59,733 bases of DNA from Lacicoccus qingdaonensis (GTDB lineage: Bacteria > Bacillota > Bacilli > Staphylococcales > Salinicoccaceae), in the NCBI RefSeq assembly GCF_900101075.1, contig NZ_FNFY01000015.1, positions 1 through 59,733 of the forward strand, in the 5' to 3' direction. The notes under the pieces were generated by a model that searched no databases, was not told the origin of the DNA, and saw nothing but the letters and a program-made list of their open reading frames with translations. Within the stretch, counting starts at the first letter, position 1, and each line of letters begins with the position of its first letter. The position numbers and the translations under genes are program-made. Positions 26,341-34,794 of the stretch are shown here, piece by piece.

Positions 26341-27741
26341 CTACATCGGGCCATATTCAATGAAGAATGCAATGACCAGGAATATCGCCCCTGCTCCATA
26401 CCATAACAGAAGCAGCGGCCAGATGAACTTGAGCCAGTCTGTATACTTGATTTTGGCAATCGCAAGTGCCGCCATGAAGTAACCGGACGTCGGGTAGAAT
26501 ATGTTCGAGAAGCCGTCACCCATCAGAAATGCAAGAACTGCAGTCTGACGTGTCATTTCCGTCAGGTCGACGATACCGACCATAATCGGCATGGTGGCGG
26601 CCGCCTGTCCGCTTCCGGAAGGAATCAGGAAGTTAAGCAGTCCCTGTACGATCATCATTGCGACAGGAACGAGCCACTCAGGCAGGAATGTCACAATCTG
26701 ACTCAGGTAATGTACAGTCGTATCCATGATGACACCGTCTTCAAGCATTACAGCAATCGCACGTGCCACACCGACGATCAATGCACCTAAAATGATATTT
26801 TGAATCCCTTCGTTCATCGCCGTCGCAATTTGTGATGGTTTCAGTCCGCCGATCAGACCTGTAATCAAACCTGCCAGTATGTAGAAACCTGCAAGTTCGA
26901 TGAAATACCACTGATACTGGAATATGCCGAACAGCATGAAACCGAGGGATGCGATGAAGACCCAGGTCGCGACGATCGTTCTTGTGGTGACATCTTTCGT
27001 ATCATCGTCATCCTTGATGAACTGCGAGTCGTCCACATCGTCTGTTATCAATGTTTTCGAAGGATCTTTCTCTACCTTTTTAATATAGCGCATCACGAAC
27101 AGAATACCCAGCAACGTCATCACTGCAAGCATGATACCGCGGTATCCCATACCTGAGAATAAAGGCAGTTCAGAGATGGTATGCGCCGTCCCCAGGTTTG
27201 CAGGTGCCGTCAGTGCCAGTGAAAATCCGACAACCGTTGCAATCAGAACCGTGGCTGTCGCAGCCATGCGGTCAAAGCCGAGTTTCAGGAACAACGGCAG
27301 CAGTGCAGGCAGGAAAATCAGCGATGATTCTATGTTCCCTGTCAGTGAAACGAACAATGCCAGAGGAATGACAATTGCAGGAATGATCAGCAGCCCTTTG
27401 TTTCCGAACTGTTTGATCAGGAAATTGATGATGACATCAATGACACCCGCTTTTTCAATGACTCTGAACATTGCACCGATCGCCATGATACCGAAGATGA
27501 TGATGACAGTACCTTCAACACCACGCGGAATCGCTGTCATGAATTCCAAGATGCCGACCGGTGACTGGGCGACAAATTCAAACGTCCCGGGGATGATCAC
27601 CGATGTACCGTTGACTTCCTCACGTGCGAATTCCCCGGCCGGCACTATGTAGGATGCGATTGCCGCAAGCGTGATCAGAATGAACAGTATGACGTAAATG
27701 TGCGGCATTTCAAACTTACGTTTAGTCGTATTTTTTGCCAA
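26341..27741 (-). CDS. YfcC family membrane transporter
   Basis: Carrier of 466 aa with about 12 hydrophobic segments in the DcuC/ArsB-like ion transporter group. It begins FEMPHIYVILFILITLAAIASYIVPAGEF, the usual YfcC opening with VPAGEF. It also has the NIESSLIFLPALLPLFLKLG and PSGSGQAAATMPIMVGI hairpins and ends with the LGDGFSNIFYPTSG-type motif (here MGDGFSNIFYPTSGYF). Members are thought to carry basic amino acids or C4-dicarboxylates. The acidic loop near residues 230-250 (DDVDDSQFIKDDDDTKD) is notable. Substrate unknown. Confidence 0.88.
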   Translation of the reverse strand: MAKNTTKRKFEMPHIYVILFILITLAAIASYIVPAGEFAREEVNGTSVIIPGTFEFVAQSPVGILEFMTAIPRGVEGTVIIIFGIMAIGAMFRVIEKAGVIDVIINFLIKQFGNKGLLIIPAIVIPLALFVSLTGNIESSLIFLPALLPLFLKLGFDRMAATATVLIATVVGFSLALTAPANLGTAHTISELPLFSGMGYRGIMLAVMTLLGILFVMRYIKKVEKDPSKTLITDDVDDSQFIKDDDDTKDVTTRTIVATWVFIASLGFMLFGIFQYQWYFIELAGFYILAGLITGLIGGLKPSQIATAMNEGIQNIILGALIVGVARAIAVMLEDGVIMDTTVHYLSQIVTFLPEWLVPVAMMIVQGLLNFLIPSGSGQAAATMPIMVGIVDLTEMTRQTAVLAFLMGDGFSNIFYPTSGYFMAALAIAKIKYTDWLKFIWPLLLLWYGAGAIFLVIAFFIEYGPM

Positions 27742-27977
27742 ATGTAAAACCTCCCATCAATATTTTTAAAATTTAAACAATTATATAGAAGCCATTATTA
27801 CATAATTTACTAAAAATTTGGAGCTTATTTTTATTTTGGTTTAAACTTTTAGTGTATTTTTTCATTAATAAAATTATATTATGAAGCTTTGCATTTAAAA
27901 ACATTATGATATATTAAATTTCAGTCAATCCCTGTAAGCTAAGGGTAACAGTAGATTAAGAAAAGGGAGAGGACACA

Positions 27978-29330
27978 ATGGAACGTATCATCAGTTTCCA
28001 GGATGACATATTAACTGCATTGTCCAAAAATGACAAACAGAGATTCAGGGATATTTTTCTGAATATCCATCCGATGGATCAGGCTGCGATTTTTAATGCT
28101 CTTGATCATTTAGGGCATGAACAGATAAAAAAATACCTCTCAGCAAAAGAATTCTCGAGTGTGTTTCAAGCTTTGGACCTGGAGCACCAGAATGACACCG
28201 CGAAAGAACTCGATGACCGTTATATTGCAAAAATGTTCGGCTACATGTTTGCAGATAACGTTGCAGACTTTCTGGAAATTCAGGATGATGCCTACCGTAC
28301 AAAAATTCTGTCCCTGATGACGGATGAAGAAAGTACGGAAGTCGAAGAACTGCTGAATTATGCCGAAGACAGTGCCGGCACGATCATGACCAAGGAATAT
28401 ATCGCTGTCGACCGTAAAGACCAGGCCGGCAACGTTCTTAAGCGCCTGCAGGAGGAAGCCCCGGATGCGGAGACGATCTATTATCTGTATGTCGTTGACG
28501 CACAGCACCGTCTGCAAGGTGTCTTGTCTTTGAGAGATCTGATCGTTGCAGAAGACAGCGAAAGAATTGAATCCATCATGCAGACGAATTACATTACAGC
28601 CGGTGTGGATGAAGACCAGGAAGAGGTGGCAGAAATCATTAAAAAATATGATCTGATCGCCCTCCCCATCATTACAGCCCAAGGCCTTCTCGCCGGTATC
28701 GTCACAGTGGATGATGTCCTCGATGTCGTCCAGATTGAAACAGAGGAAGATTTCGGTGAACTCGGTACGACAAGAGGCGCAATGGACCATAAACTCACCA
28801 TCTTCCAATCCGCCAAAAAGCGCGGTCCATGGATTATTCTGCTCATGCTGTTCGGCATGATTACAGCCAATATCATCGGTGCCTTCGAGAACACATTGGA
28901 AGCCGTCGTCCTGCTCTCCGCCTTCATCCCGCTGATCATGGATTCAGCCGGGAACACAGGCACACAGGCGCTGACCGTCGCCGTCCGTAACCTGGCGCTC
29001 GGCAATATCGGACCGGGTTCCGTGATTAAAACACTGTGGAGAGAACTCGGCACAGGATTTTTGCTCGGCTTGGCATGTTCTGTCCTGCTGCTCATCATCA
29101 TTCCATTGCTGTACCCTTCAGGTGATATCATGCTCGCAGTCATCGTCAGCTTGACCCTGATCATCACATTGAGCTTATCCGCGGTCGTCGGCGCAATCAT
29201 ACCCATGGTCATCAAGAAATTGAAAATCGACCCCGCAGTCGCATCCGGTCCGTTCATCACCACGATCAATGACATCATGGGACTGTTGATCTACTTTACG
29301 ATTGCGACCACACTGCTCAGTTATTTGTAA
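27978..29330 (+). CDS. mgtE: Magnesium transporter MgtE
   Basis: Magnesium channel of 450 aa. An N-terminal superhelical MgtE_N domain (residues 1-125) is followed by two CBS domains (about 135-255; MTKEYIAV and VTVDDVLDVV) that gate the pore on binding magnesium. Five membrane helices follow, with the pore motif DSAGNTGTQALTV. Both the length and the domain order are standard. AAAGGGAGAGG precedes the ATG. I looked for an M-box riboswitch upstream and did not see one. Monocistronic. Confidence 0.97.
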   Translation: MERIISFQDDILTALSKNDKQRFRDIFLNIHPMDQAAIFNALDHLGHEQIKKYLSAKEFSSVFQALDLEHQNDTAKELDDRYIAKMFGYMFADNVADFLEIQDDAYRTKILSLMTDEESTEVEELLNYAEDSAGTIMTKEYIAVDRKDQAGNVLKRLQEEAPDAETIYYLYVVDAQHRLQGVLSLRDLIVAEDSERIESIMQTNYITAGVDEDQEEVAEIIKKYDLIALPIITAQGLLAGIVTVDDVLDVVQIETEEDFGELGTTRGAMDHKLTIFQSAKKRGPWIILLMLFGMITANIIGAFENTLEAVVLLSAFIPLIMDSAGNTGTQALTVAVRNLALGNIGPGSVIKTLWRELGTGFLLGLACSVLLLIIIPLLYPSGDIMLAVIVSLTLIITLSLSAVVGAIIPMVIKKLKIDPAVASGPFITTINDIMGLLIYFTIATTLLSYL

Positions 29331-29331
29331 A

Positions 29332-29370
29332 AAAACATAGTCTGCCTTCAATTTTGGCAGACTATGTTTT
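29332..29370. terminator. Bidirectional terminator after mgtE
   Basis: A 15-bp perfect stem (29332-29346 with 29356-29370), A-rich on one side and T-rich on the other, lies between convergent genes. Confidence 0.93.
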
Positions 29371-29378
29371 CATCATCA

Positions 29379-31040
29379 CTAATTTTTAAAGTCAAACTCA
29401 CCATATGAACTGACATTAATATTATCCACACTTGTTGAATGTGCATTATAATCTGTCGGATGAAGGATGAATATTGCAGGTGCTTCTTCAATTAAAATCT
29501 CCTGAACTTCGGCATATAGATCATGTCTCTTTTCTTCGTCACCCTCCTGTCTTCCTTCGTCTATTAATTTATCCGCTTCTTCGTTGCTGAAGTACATGAA
29601 GTTCGCTCCCGGGTTACTGCTGTCAGAATGGAATATCGGTTTAATCCCGTTATCAGGATCACCTGTAGAATTCCCCCAGCTCATTATATATAAATCATGT
29701 TCCTGATTGCCCAACGCGTCTAAAAAGGAACCCCATTCAAGCTGAACAATTTCTAAATCAACCCCGATTTCCCGAAGTGATTCCTGAAGCCATATCGCTG
29801 TATCCACGCGCTGTGGGTTGTCATCATTCACATACATGGTAAGGCTGAAACCATCTGGATAGCCTGCTTCTTCGAGTAAACGTTCAGCTTCGTCCAAATC
29901 ATATTCAAGTGGCTCCAGCGAGTCATTGAATCCAAATATATCCGGTGCAAGTGGTGACACTGCTTCAATACCTGCACCGTCATAAACACCTTCAATCACT
30001 TCTTCTTTGTTGAAGGCATGACTGATTGCCTGACGTACTTTCTTGTCCTGGAGAATCTCACTTTCAGTATTCATACCAATATATTCAAGTGCGACCGTCT
30101 CCGTTTCAGCCAGCTCCACTTCCTCATTCGACTCAAGACGCTCTCTGTCACTCGGTGGGACATCGCCTACGACATCTGCTTTACCTGTTTCAATTTCAGC
30201 AATACGCGAACCGGTTTCCGGTACGATCTTTAAAGTCAGTTCATCAATATCCACGTCGCCTGCCCAATATTCTTCGTTGCCTATTAATGAAGTACTGTCA
30301 CCAGGCGTTCGTGAATCGAATTCAAGATAACCAGTACCTATCGGGTTTTGCTCAACAATTGAACCTGCAAACTCTGAAATTTCCTCCGCAATTTCTGTGT
30401 GTTCTTCTCCGCCTTCATTCCTCAGTTCATAATATTCCTCCAAAGTCACATCAACTTCTGCTTCTTCTAAAGCAAATTGATAATCCTCATCGATCTGCTC
30501 GGGAGAAATCATATCCCCGGCACCGTGGCTTAAATGATTAAGGAGCGGCTGGAATGGATACTCTGTTTTTATTTCCACTATGTAATCTTCAATAACACTC
30601 ACTTCTTCAATCGCTTCCAGCACATGTGAGCGGGATGCCGCACGCCCTGGATCAAGTAGACGTTCTATGTTTGCTTTGACTGTCTCTGCATCGAACGCCG
30701 AGCCATCATGAAATGTAACACCCTCCTGTAAAGTGAAATGCCATGTCAGATCATCTATTTGCTCCCACTCTGTAGCAAGTGATGGAACAATGTCAAAATT
30801 CTCATCCTGTTTGACCAAACCTTCAAAAATATGTTCTCTCACTCTCTCGGAGGGTGAGTCGTTACTGCCGTGAGGATCGACTGACACAGCATCTGACGGC
30901 AGTGATAAAGTGATGGATCTGCCTTCCCCGCCATTTTCTTCGCTTGCTTCTGCGTCTTCCTCCATTTCACTATCATTTGTACAGGCGCCCAGTATCAATA
31001 CTAATGAGAATAATAAACTAATTGCTAAAAAATGCTTCAT
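29379..31040 (-). CDS. ABC substrate-binding lipoprotein, family 5 (orphan)
   Basis: Peptide/nickel-type binding protein of 553 aa. The signal sequence ends at a LILGAC lipobox (Cys 20). Family landmarks include VSVDPHGSNDSPSERVREHIFEGL, WHFTLQEGVTFHDGSAFDAETV, KKVRQAISHAFNKEEVI, and a C-terminal LIEEAPAIFILHP. Members bind oligopeptides, glutathione, nickel chelates or opines. No permease or ATPase genes are nearby, so it must serve a transporter encoded elsewhere. The protein is strongly acidic, as expected for an exported protein of a salt-tolerant host. Confidence 0.93.
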   Translation of the reverse strand: MKHFLAISLLFSLVLILGACTNDSEMEEDAEASEENGGEGRSITLSLPSDAVSVDPHGSNDSPSERVREHIFEGLVKQDENFDIVPSLATEWEQIDDLTWHFTLQEGVTFHDGSAFDAETVKANIERLLDPGRAASRSHVLEAIEEVSVIEDYIVEIKTEYPFQPLLNHLSHGAGDMISPEQIDEDYQFALEEAEVDVTLEEYYELRNEGGEEHTEIAEEISEFAGSIVEQNPIGTGYLEFDSRTPGDSTSLIGNEEYWAGDVDIDELTLKIVPETGSRIAEIETGKADVVGDVPPSDRERLESNEEVELAETETVALEYIGMNTESEILQDKKVRQAISHAFNKEEVIEGVYDGAGIEAVSPLAPDIFGFNDSLEPLEYDLDEAERLLEEAGYPDGFSLTMYVNDDNPQRVDTAIWLQESLREIGVDLEIVQLEWGSFLDALGNQEHDLYIMSWGNSTGDPDNGIKPIFHSDSSNPGANFMYFSNEEADKLIDEGRQEGDEEKRHDLYAEVQEILIEEAPAIFILHPTDYNAHSTSVDNINVSSYGEFDFKN

Positions 31041-31136
31041 TTTAAATACCTACCTTCTTAGTATGCTTTATATCATATAATATTACTATGATTTAAAATG
31101 AAGTCAATGAAACTTTTGATTTATTAAATAATTTCA

Positions 31137-31170
31137 ATAAAAATCCTCTGGAGCATTAACTCCAGAGGAT
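31137..31170 (-). terminator. Terminator of the yxjG-like gene
   Basis: ATCCTCTGGAG and CTCCAGAGGAT form an 11-bp stem with a T-run on the minus strand. Confidence 0.92.
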
Positions 31171-31175
31171 AATGT

Positions 31176-32309
31176 TTATTTCCCAAATACTTCTTCCGCT
31201 GTTTCTCTGATCAGCTCAAGCTTTTCCCACTGTTCCCTTTCGGTCAGGTCATTGCCTTCTTCGGTCGAGGCGAATCCGCACTGCGGGCTGATGCATAATC
31301 TGTCCTTATCAATATATTTCGCCGCTTCTTCAATGCGCCCTTTAATCTCCTCTTTATCTTCAAGCTCAGGGAGTTTGGAAGAAAACAGGCCGAGGACCAC
31401 CACTTTATCACCGCTCACTTTTGACAGTGATTCAAAACCGCCGGCGCGTTCCGTATCAAACTCCAGGTAGTACCCCTCCACATTTTCTTCTCCGAATAAA
31501 ACATCAGCCACCGTGTCGTATGCACCGGATGATGCCCATGTAGAACGGTAGTTTCCGCGGCAAACGTGTGTCGTAATGACGAGGTCTTCCGGACTGCCGG
31601 CAATGGCTTTATTGTTCAGATCGACATATTTTCTGCTCAAATCTTCAACAGTAAAGTCCGCATTCATATCTTTCCAGAACTCTTCATCGACAATCATGCC
31701 CCATGTACAGTCGTCCAGCTGCAGGTTCCGGCAGCCCGCCGCATATAATTCCTGGATGAAAGTCTGATATGCCGCCGCAATATCTTCAAGCAGTTCTGCT
31801 TCATCCGGATAGAATTTCTCCGTCGCTTCCCGGTTATCCGGACGGTGCAGTTCCGCTAAAAACTGGGCAGGTGCTGGAATCGTCTGTCTTGCGATCACTT
31901 CCGCATCGGCAAAACGGTTGACGAACTTGAAATGTTCGATGAACGGATGACCGGAACCGCCGAGTTTTCCTGTCAGACGCGCCGATTCCGCTCTCGTTTC
32001 CACATCTGCAAATTTATAACCTTCATCAACATACACTTTCTCCACACCCTGAAGTCCCCACATAAAGTCGAGATGCCACCATGATCTGCGGAATTCACCG
32101 TCAGTGATTGCCTTCAGACCGATTTCCTTCTGCTTTTCAATCAGTTCTTCAATCGCCGCATCTTCCACCGACTTCAATTCCTCTTCTGCAATCGCCCCTT
32201 TGGCAAATGCATCACGCGCTTCCTTCAATCTTAACGGACGCAGAAAACTCCCCACGTTATCAAATCTGAAAGGCGCAGTTTTTCTTTTGGTCAAATTACT
32301 AATAGTCAT
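31176..32309 (-). CDS. Cobalamin-independent methionine synthase family (YxjG/YxjH type)
   Basis: Protein of 377 aa equal to the C-terminal catalytic barrel of MetE without the N-terminal duplicated half. It opens FDNVGSFLRPLRLKEAR. DGEFRRSWWHLDFMWG follows, then zinc ligands in TTHVCRGNYRS (His and Cys) and SPQCGFAS (Cys). Relatives in Bacillus (YxjG/YxjH) are under methionine control and their methyl donor is debated. The start at 32309 is backed by AGAGGAG 9 bases upstream. The divergent LysR gene and shared palindrome suggest control by methionine or sulfur supply. Confidence 0.9.
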   Translation of the reverse strand: MTISNLTKRKTAPFRFDNVGSFLRPLRLKEARDAFAKGAIAEEELKSVEDAAIEELIEKQKEIGLKAITDGEFRRSWWHLDFMWGLQGVEKVYVDEGYKFADVETRAESARLTGKLGGSGHPFIEHFKFVNRFADAEVIARQTIPAPAQFLAELHRPDNREATEKFYPDEAELLEDIAAAYQTFIQELYAAGCRNLQLDDCTWGMIVDEEFWKDMNADFTVEDLSRKYVDLNNKAIAGSPEDLVITTHVCRGNYRSTWASSGAYDTVADVLFGEENVEGYYLEFDTERAGGFESLSKVSGDKVVVLGLFSSKLPELEDKEEIKGRIEEAAKYIDKDRLCISPQCGFASTEEGNDLTEREQWEKLELIRETAEEVFGK

Positions 32310-32393
32310 ATCCAGCACTCCTCTATGTGTTATTGATGTATCAAGATTAGCACAGACACGAGCAATAGTATAAGAGTTAATATTCATGGCTTG

Positions 32394-32412
32394 GTATAGC
32401 TTTTAGCTATAC
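32394..32412. promoter_or_regulatory. MET-box-like LysR operator
   Basis: GTATAGCTTTTAGCTATAC is a perfect 8-3-8 palindrome between the divergent yxjG-like and LysR genes. It resembles the TATAGTTnnAACTATA MET box bound by MetR/MtaR-type LysR regulators in streptococci. Confidence 0.75.
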
Positions 32413-32462
32413 TCCATTTAAGGTATAATTTAAATAAAGTTCACCGGAAAGCAGGTATATTT

Positions 32463-33377
32463 ATGACAATCCAACAATTAAAATACTTGATAGAAGTCGT
32501 TAATACAGGTTCCATCAATGAAGCCGCCAAAAATTTATACATATCACAGCCGACATTATCCAAGTCGATCAAGATGCTTGAAAAGGAAATGGGTATCCTC
32601 ATTTTCACAAGAACATCCACAGGCATCGTCCTGTCTTCCGACGGCGCAGAATTTATGAGCTACGCAAGACAGGTCGTCGAACAGGTCGGTCTGATGGAGA
32701 ACCGCTATTTGGATTCACCGCAGCAGGAGCAGCTGTTATCCGTCTCGACACAGCACTATTCATTTTCAGTGGATGCCATGGTAAAAATGATCGATCTTTA
32801 CGGCGGCGACAAATATCAGTTCACCTTAAGGGAAACGAAAACTTTTGAAATCATCGATGACGTCAAAAACCTGACGAGTGAAGTCGGTGTGCTGTACATG
32901 AACTCCTTCAACTCCCAGGTGCTTACACAGATGATCAAAGAAAACAGCCTGGCGTTCGAGCCTTTATTTACCGCAAGTCCGCACATATTCATCAGCCGGG
33001 ACAACCCGCTCGCCAAAAGATCTTCAGTGACGATTGAAGACCTGGAGCCGTACCCGAGGTTATCCTTTGAACAGGGCCAGAACAATTCCTTTTATTTCTC
33101 AGAAGAAATATTAAGAACTCTGAACAGCCCGAAAGATATACTGGTCAGTGACCGGGCAACGTTATTCAACTGTCTCATCGGCCTGAACGGTTATACCATT
33201 TCGACAGGCATACTGAGCGAAGAGCTGAACGGCACGGATATCATCCCCGTCAGACTGGAAGTCGATGACCAGATCACCGTCGGTACGATCACCAATAAAA
33301 AAGCACAGCTCAGCCGCATGGCCAAACTGTACCTGGAAGAGCTCGAAAAATGCATCGAGTCCTATGATATTTTATAA
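32463..33377 (+). CDS. LysR family regulator (methionine-type)
   Basis: Regulator of 304 aa. The N-terminal helix-turn-helix is LKYLIEVVNTGSINEAAKNL, then YISQPTLSKSIKMLEKEMG. The effector domain follows from about residue 90. It is divergent from the methionine-synthase gene and a palindrome sits between them, so it most likely controls that gene and itself, perhaps with a sulfur amino acid precursor as ligand. Its last 6 bases overlap the end of the convergent acetyltransferase gene. Confidence 0.9.
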   Translation: MTIQQLKYLIEVVNTGSINEAAKNLYISQPTLSKSIKMLEKEMGILIFTRTSTGIVLSSDGAEFMSYARQVVEQVGLMENRYLDSPQQEQLLSVSTQHYSFSVDAMVKMIDLYGGDKYQFTLRETKTFEIIDDVKNLTSEVGVLYMNSFNSQVLTQMIKENSLAFEPLFTASPHIFISRDNPLAKRSSVTIEDLEPYPRLSFEQGQNNSFYFSEEILRTLNSPKDILVSDRATLFNCLIGLNGYTISTGILSEELNGTDIIPVRLEVDDQITVGTITNKKAQLSRMAKLYLEELEKCIESYDIL

Positions 33378-33821
33378 AAACAACTTCATGCCCTCATGTG
33401 TCACTTCAAACCCTAGCTTGTGATAGAACTCATGTGCACCGCCGCGGCGTTTGTCTGTCGTCAACTGGACAATCCCGCAGCAGTTTTCCTTCGACAGACG
33501 AATCGCTTCTTCGAATAAAGCCCGGCCGACACCTTTTTTCTGATGTTCTTTGTGCACTCTGACACCTTCGATCTGCGCCCGCTTCTGCCCGCCGCGTGCC
33601 AGTGTCGGGATGAAAGTCAGCTGCAGGCAGCCGATGATTGCCTCACCATCAACAGCGAGCAGGATCTGATTGCCACTCTGTGCTTCAATATCCTTAAATG
33701 ACTGTAAATATTTCTCTTCCACCGTATCCGATACCGATTCACGCGTCTTCCCCAGCTCATCATCCGCAAGCATCGCGACGATATCTTTAAGATCGTCCTT
33801 TGTTGCGATTTTGAAATTCAT
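33372..33821 (-). CDS. GNAT N-acetyltransferase
   Basis: Acetyltransferase of 149 aa. The acetyl-CoA pyrophosphate loop is VHKEHQKKGVGRALFEEAI (R/Q-x-x-G-x-G/A form). Strand 4 carries RAQIEGVRVHKE, and a C-terminal GGAHEFYHKLGFEVTHEGMK is typical. The small-molecule or protein acceptor is unknown. It starts 22 bases after the DHDPS-family gene and is probably in the same transcript. Confidence 0.88.
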   Translation of the reverse strand: MNFKIATKDDLKDIVAMLADDELGKTRESVSDTVEEKYLQSFKDIEAQSGNQILLAVDGEAIIGCLQLTFIPTLARGGQKRAQIEGVRVHKEHQKKGVGRALFEEAIRLSKENCCGIVQLTTDKRRGGAHEFYHKLGFEVTHEGMKLFL

Positions 33822-33843
33822 TTCATCACCTCTTTGATTATAT

Positions 33844-34674
33844 TTAATTTTCAGCGTTCCCTATTGGGCTTCTGCACAGCCAGGTTTCATCATATTCTTC
33901 GCTCAGTATATTTTTGATATTCAATATGGGGTTGCCTTCATATATATGGTACTTGATATTATCCCAGACCTCGACTCCGGCGTCCGAACCTGTGTCTTTA
34001 TTTAGCAGCTTATCAAACCATTCTTTAACTTCATCTGGATAAATATTACCAGCGATGGAAGATAGACGATTGTATCCCCATGACACTTTCTTTTCCAGAT
34101 CATTCTCTCCACCTGCATAAAATTGAAAATCCTTTTTGATTTCTTTTTTTAAATAAACCACTTTTTTCTGGTCACCAGGATCTTTTATGCCAATCACCGA
34201 ATCACTTTTACTCAAGTAAATAATACTGTCCGATGATAAATCAAAGCCTGTCCTTCCGGGGTTATTATATAGAATGACCGGTTTGTTTGATAATTCTATA
34301 ATCCTTTCTGAATATTGTATTGCTTCTTTCTGTGTGGGCTGTATGTAAGGCGGAAAACCTAGCATGATACCTGAGATGTTCGATTCACTTATCTCTTTCG
34401 CGAGTTTTTCAGCCTCCTTTTGTCTTACTGAAGACACACCCATTATAATCTCCATTTTTCCGATCAAATCTTCTTCAACATTAATAGCATCGAGTAATGC
34501 TATCTTTTCTTCCAGACTCATACTATGCTGTTCACCAGTGGTGCCTGATATTAAAACGGATTTCACACCTTTGGAATACAGTCTTTTGATATGCTGTACC
34601 GTTTTAACCGTGTCCAGACTTTCATCTTCGTTAAATGCCGTGGTTACCGCTACATGCATTTTTTCTTTTAACAA
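33844..34674 (-). CDS. Dihydrodipicolinate synthase family aldolase
   Basis: Class I aldolase barrel of 276 aa. The Schiff-base Lys is in SVIGIKDPG, the Tyr of the proton relay in PVILYNNPGRTG, and the phosphate-like loop in LISGTTGEQHSMSLEEK. The motif GTTGE is shared by DHDPS, N-acetylneuraminate lyase and several hydroxy-oxoacid aldolases. It is unlikely to be the lysine enzyme, as the ending is divergent. The TTG at 34674 is preferred over the longer ATG start because AAGGAGGAG lies 6 bases ahead. It has its own possible -10 (TATAAT at 34696-34701, minus strand) just after the terminator of the gab operon. Confidence 0.8.
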   Translation of the reverse strand: MLKEKMHVAVTTAFNEDESLDTVKTVQHIKRLYSKGVKSVLISGTTGEQHSMSLEEKIALLDAINVEEDLIGKMEIIMGVSSVRQKEAEKLAKEISESNISGIMLGFPPYIQPTQKEAIQYSERIIELSNKPVILYNNPGRTGFDLSSDSIIYLSKSDSVIGIKDPGDQKKVVYLKKEIKKDFQFYAGGENDLEKKVSWGYNRLSSIAGNIYPDEVKEWFDKLLNKDTGSDAGVEVWDNIKYHIYEGNPILNIKNILSEEYDETWLCRSPIGNAEN

Positions 34675-34724
34675 AAGTGACTCCTCCTTTATCTCATTAT
34701 ATCGAACTTTATCATTAAAAAATA

Positions 34725-34757
34725 AAGGAACAAGGCCTTTCACAGACCTTATTCCTT
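34725..34757 (-). terminator. Terminator of the gab/ureohydrolase operon
   Basis: A 14-bp stem with two G-U pairs (34725-34738 and 34744-34757) is followed on the minus strand by TATTTTTT. It separates the symporter gene from the aldolase gene. Confidence 0.88.
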
Positions 34758-34794
34758 CAAAGTGATTAGTTTATTATATGATTATTTTAAATAA

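Noticed and set aside
27742-27977. M-box magnesium riboswitch before mgtE
   Set aside because: I looked for the conserved M-box elements and did not find them; the gap is AT-rich and unstructured to the eye.
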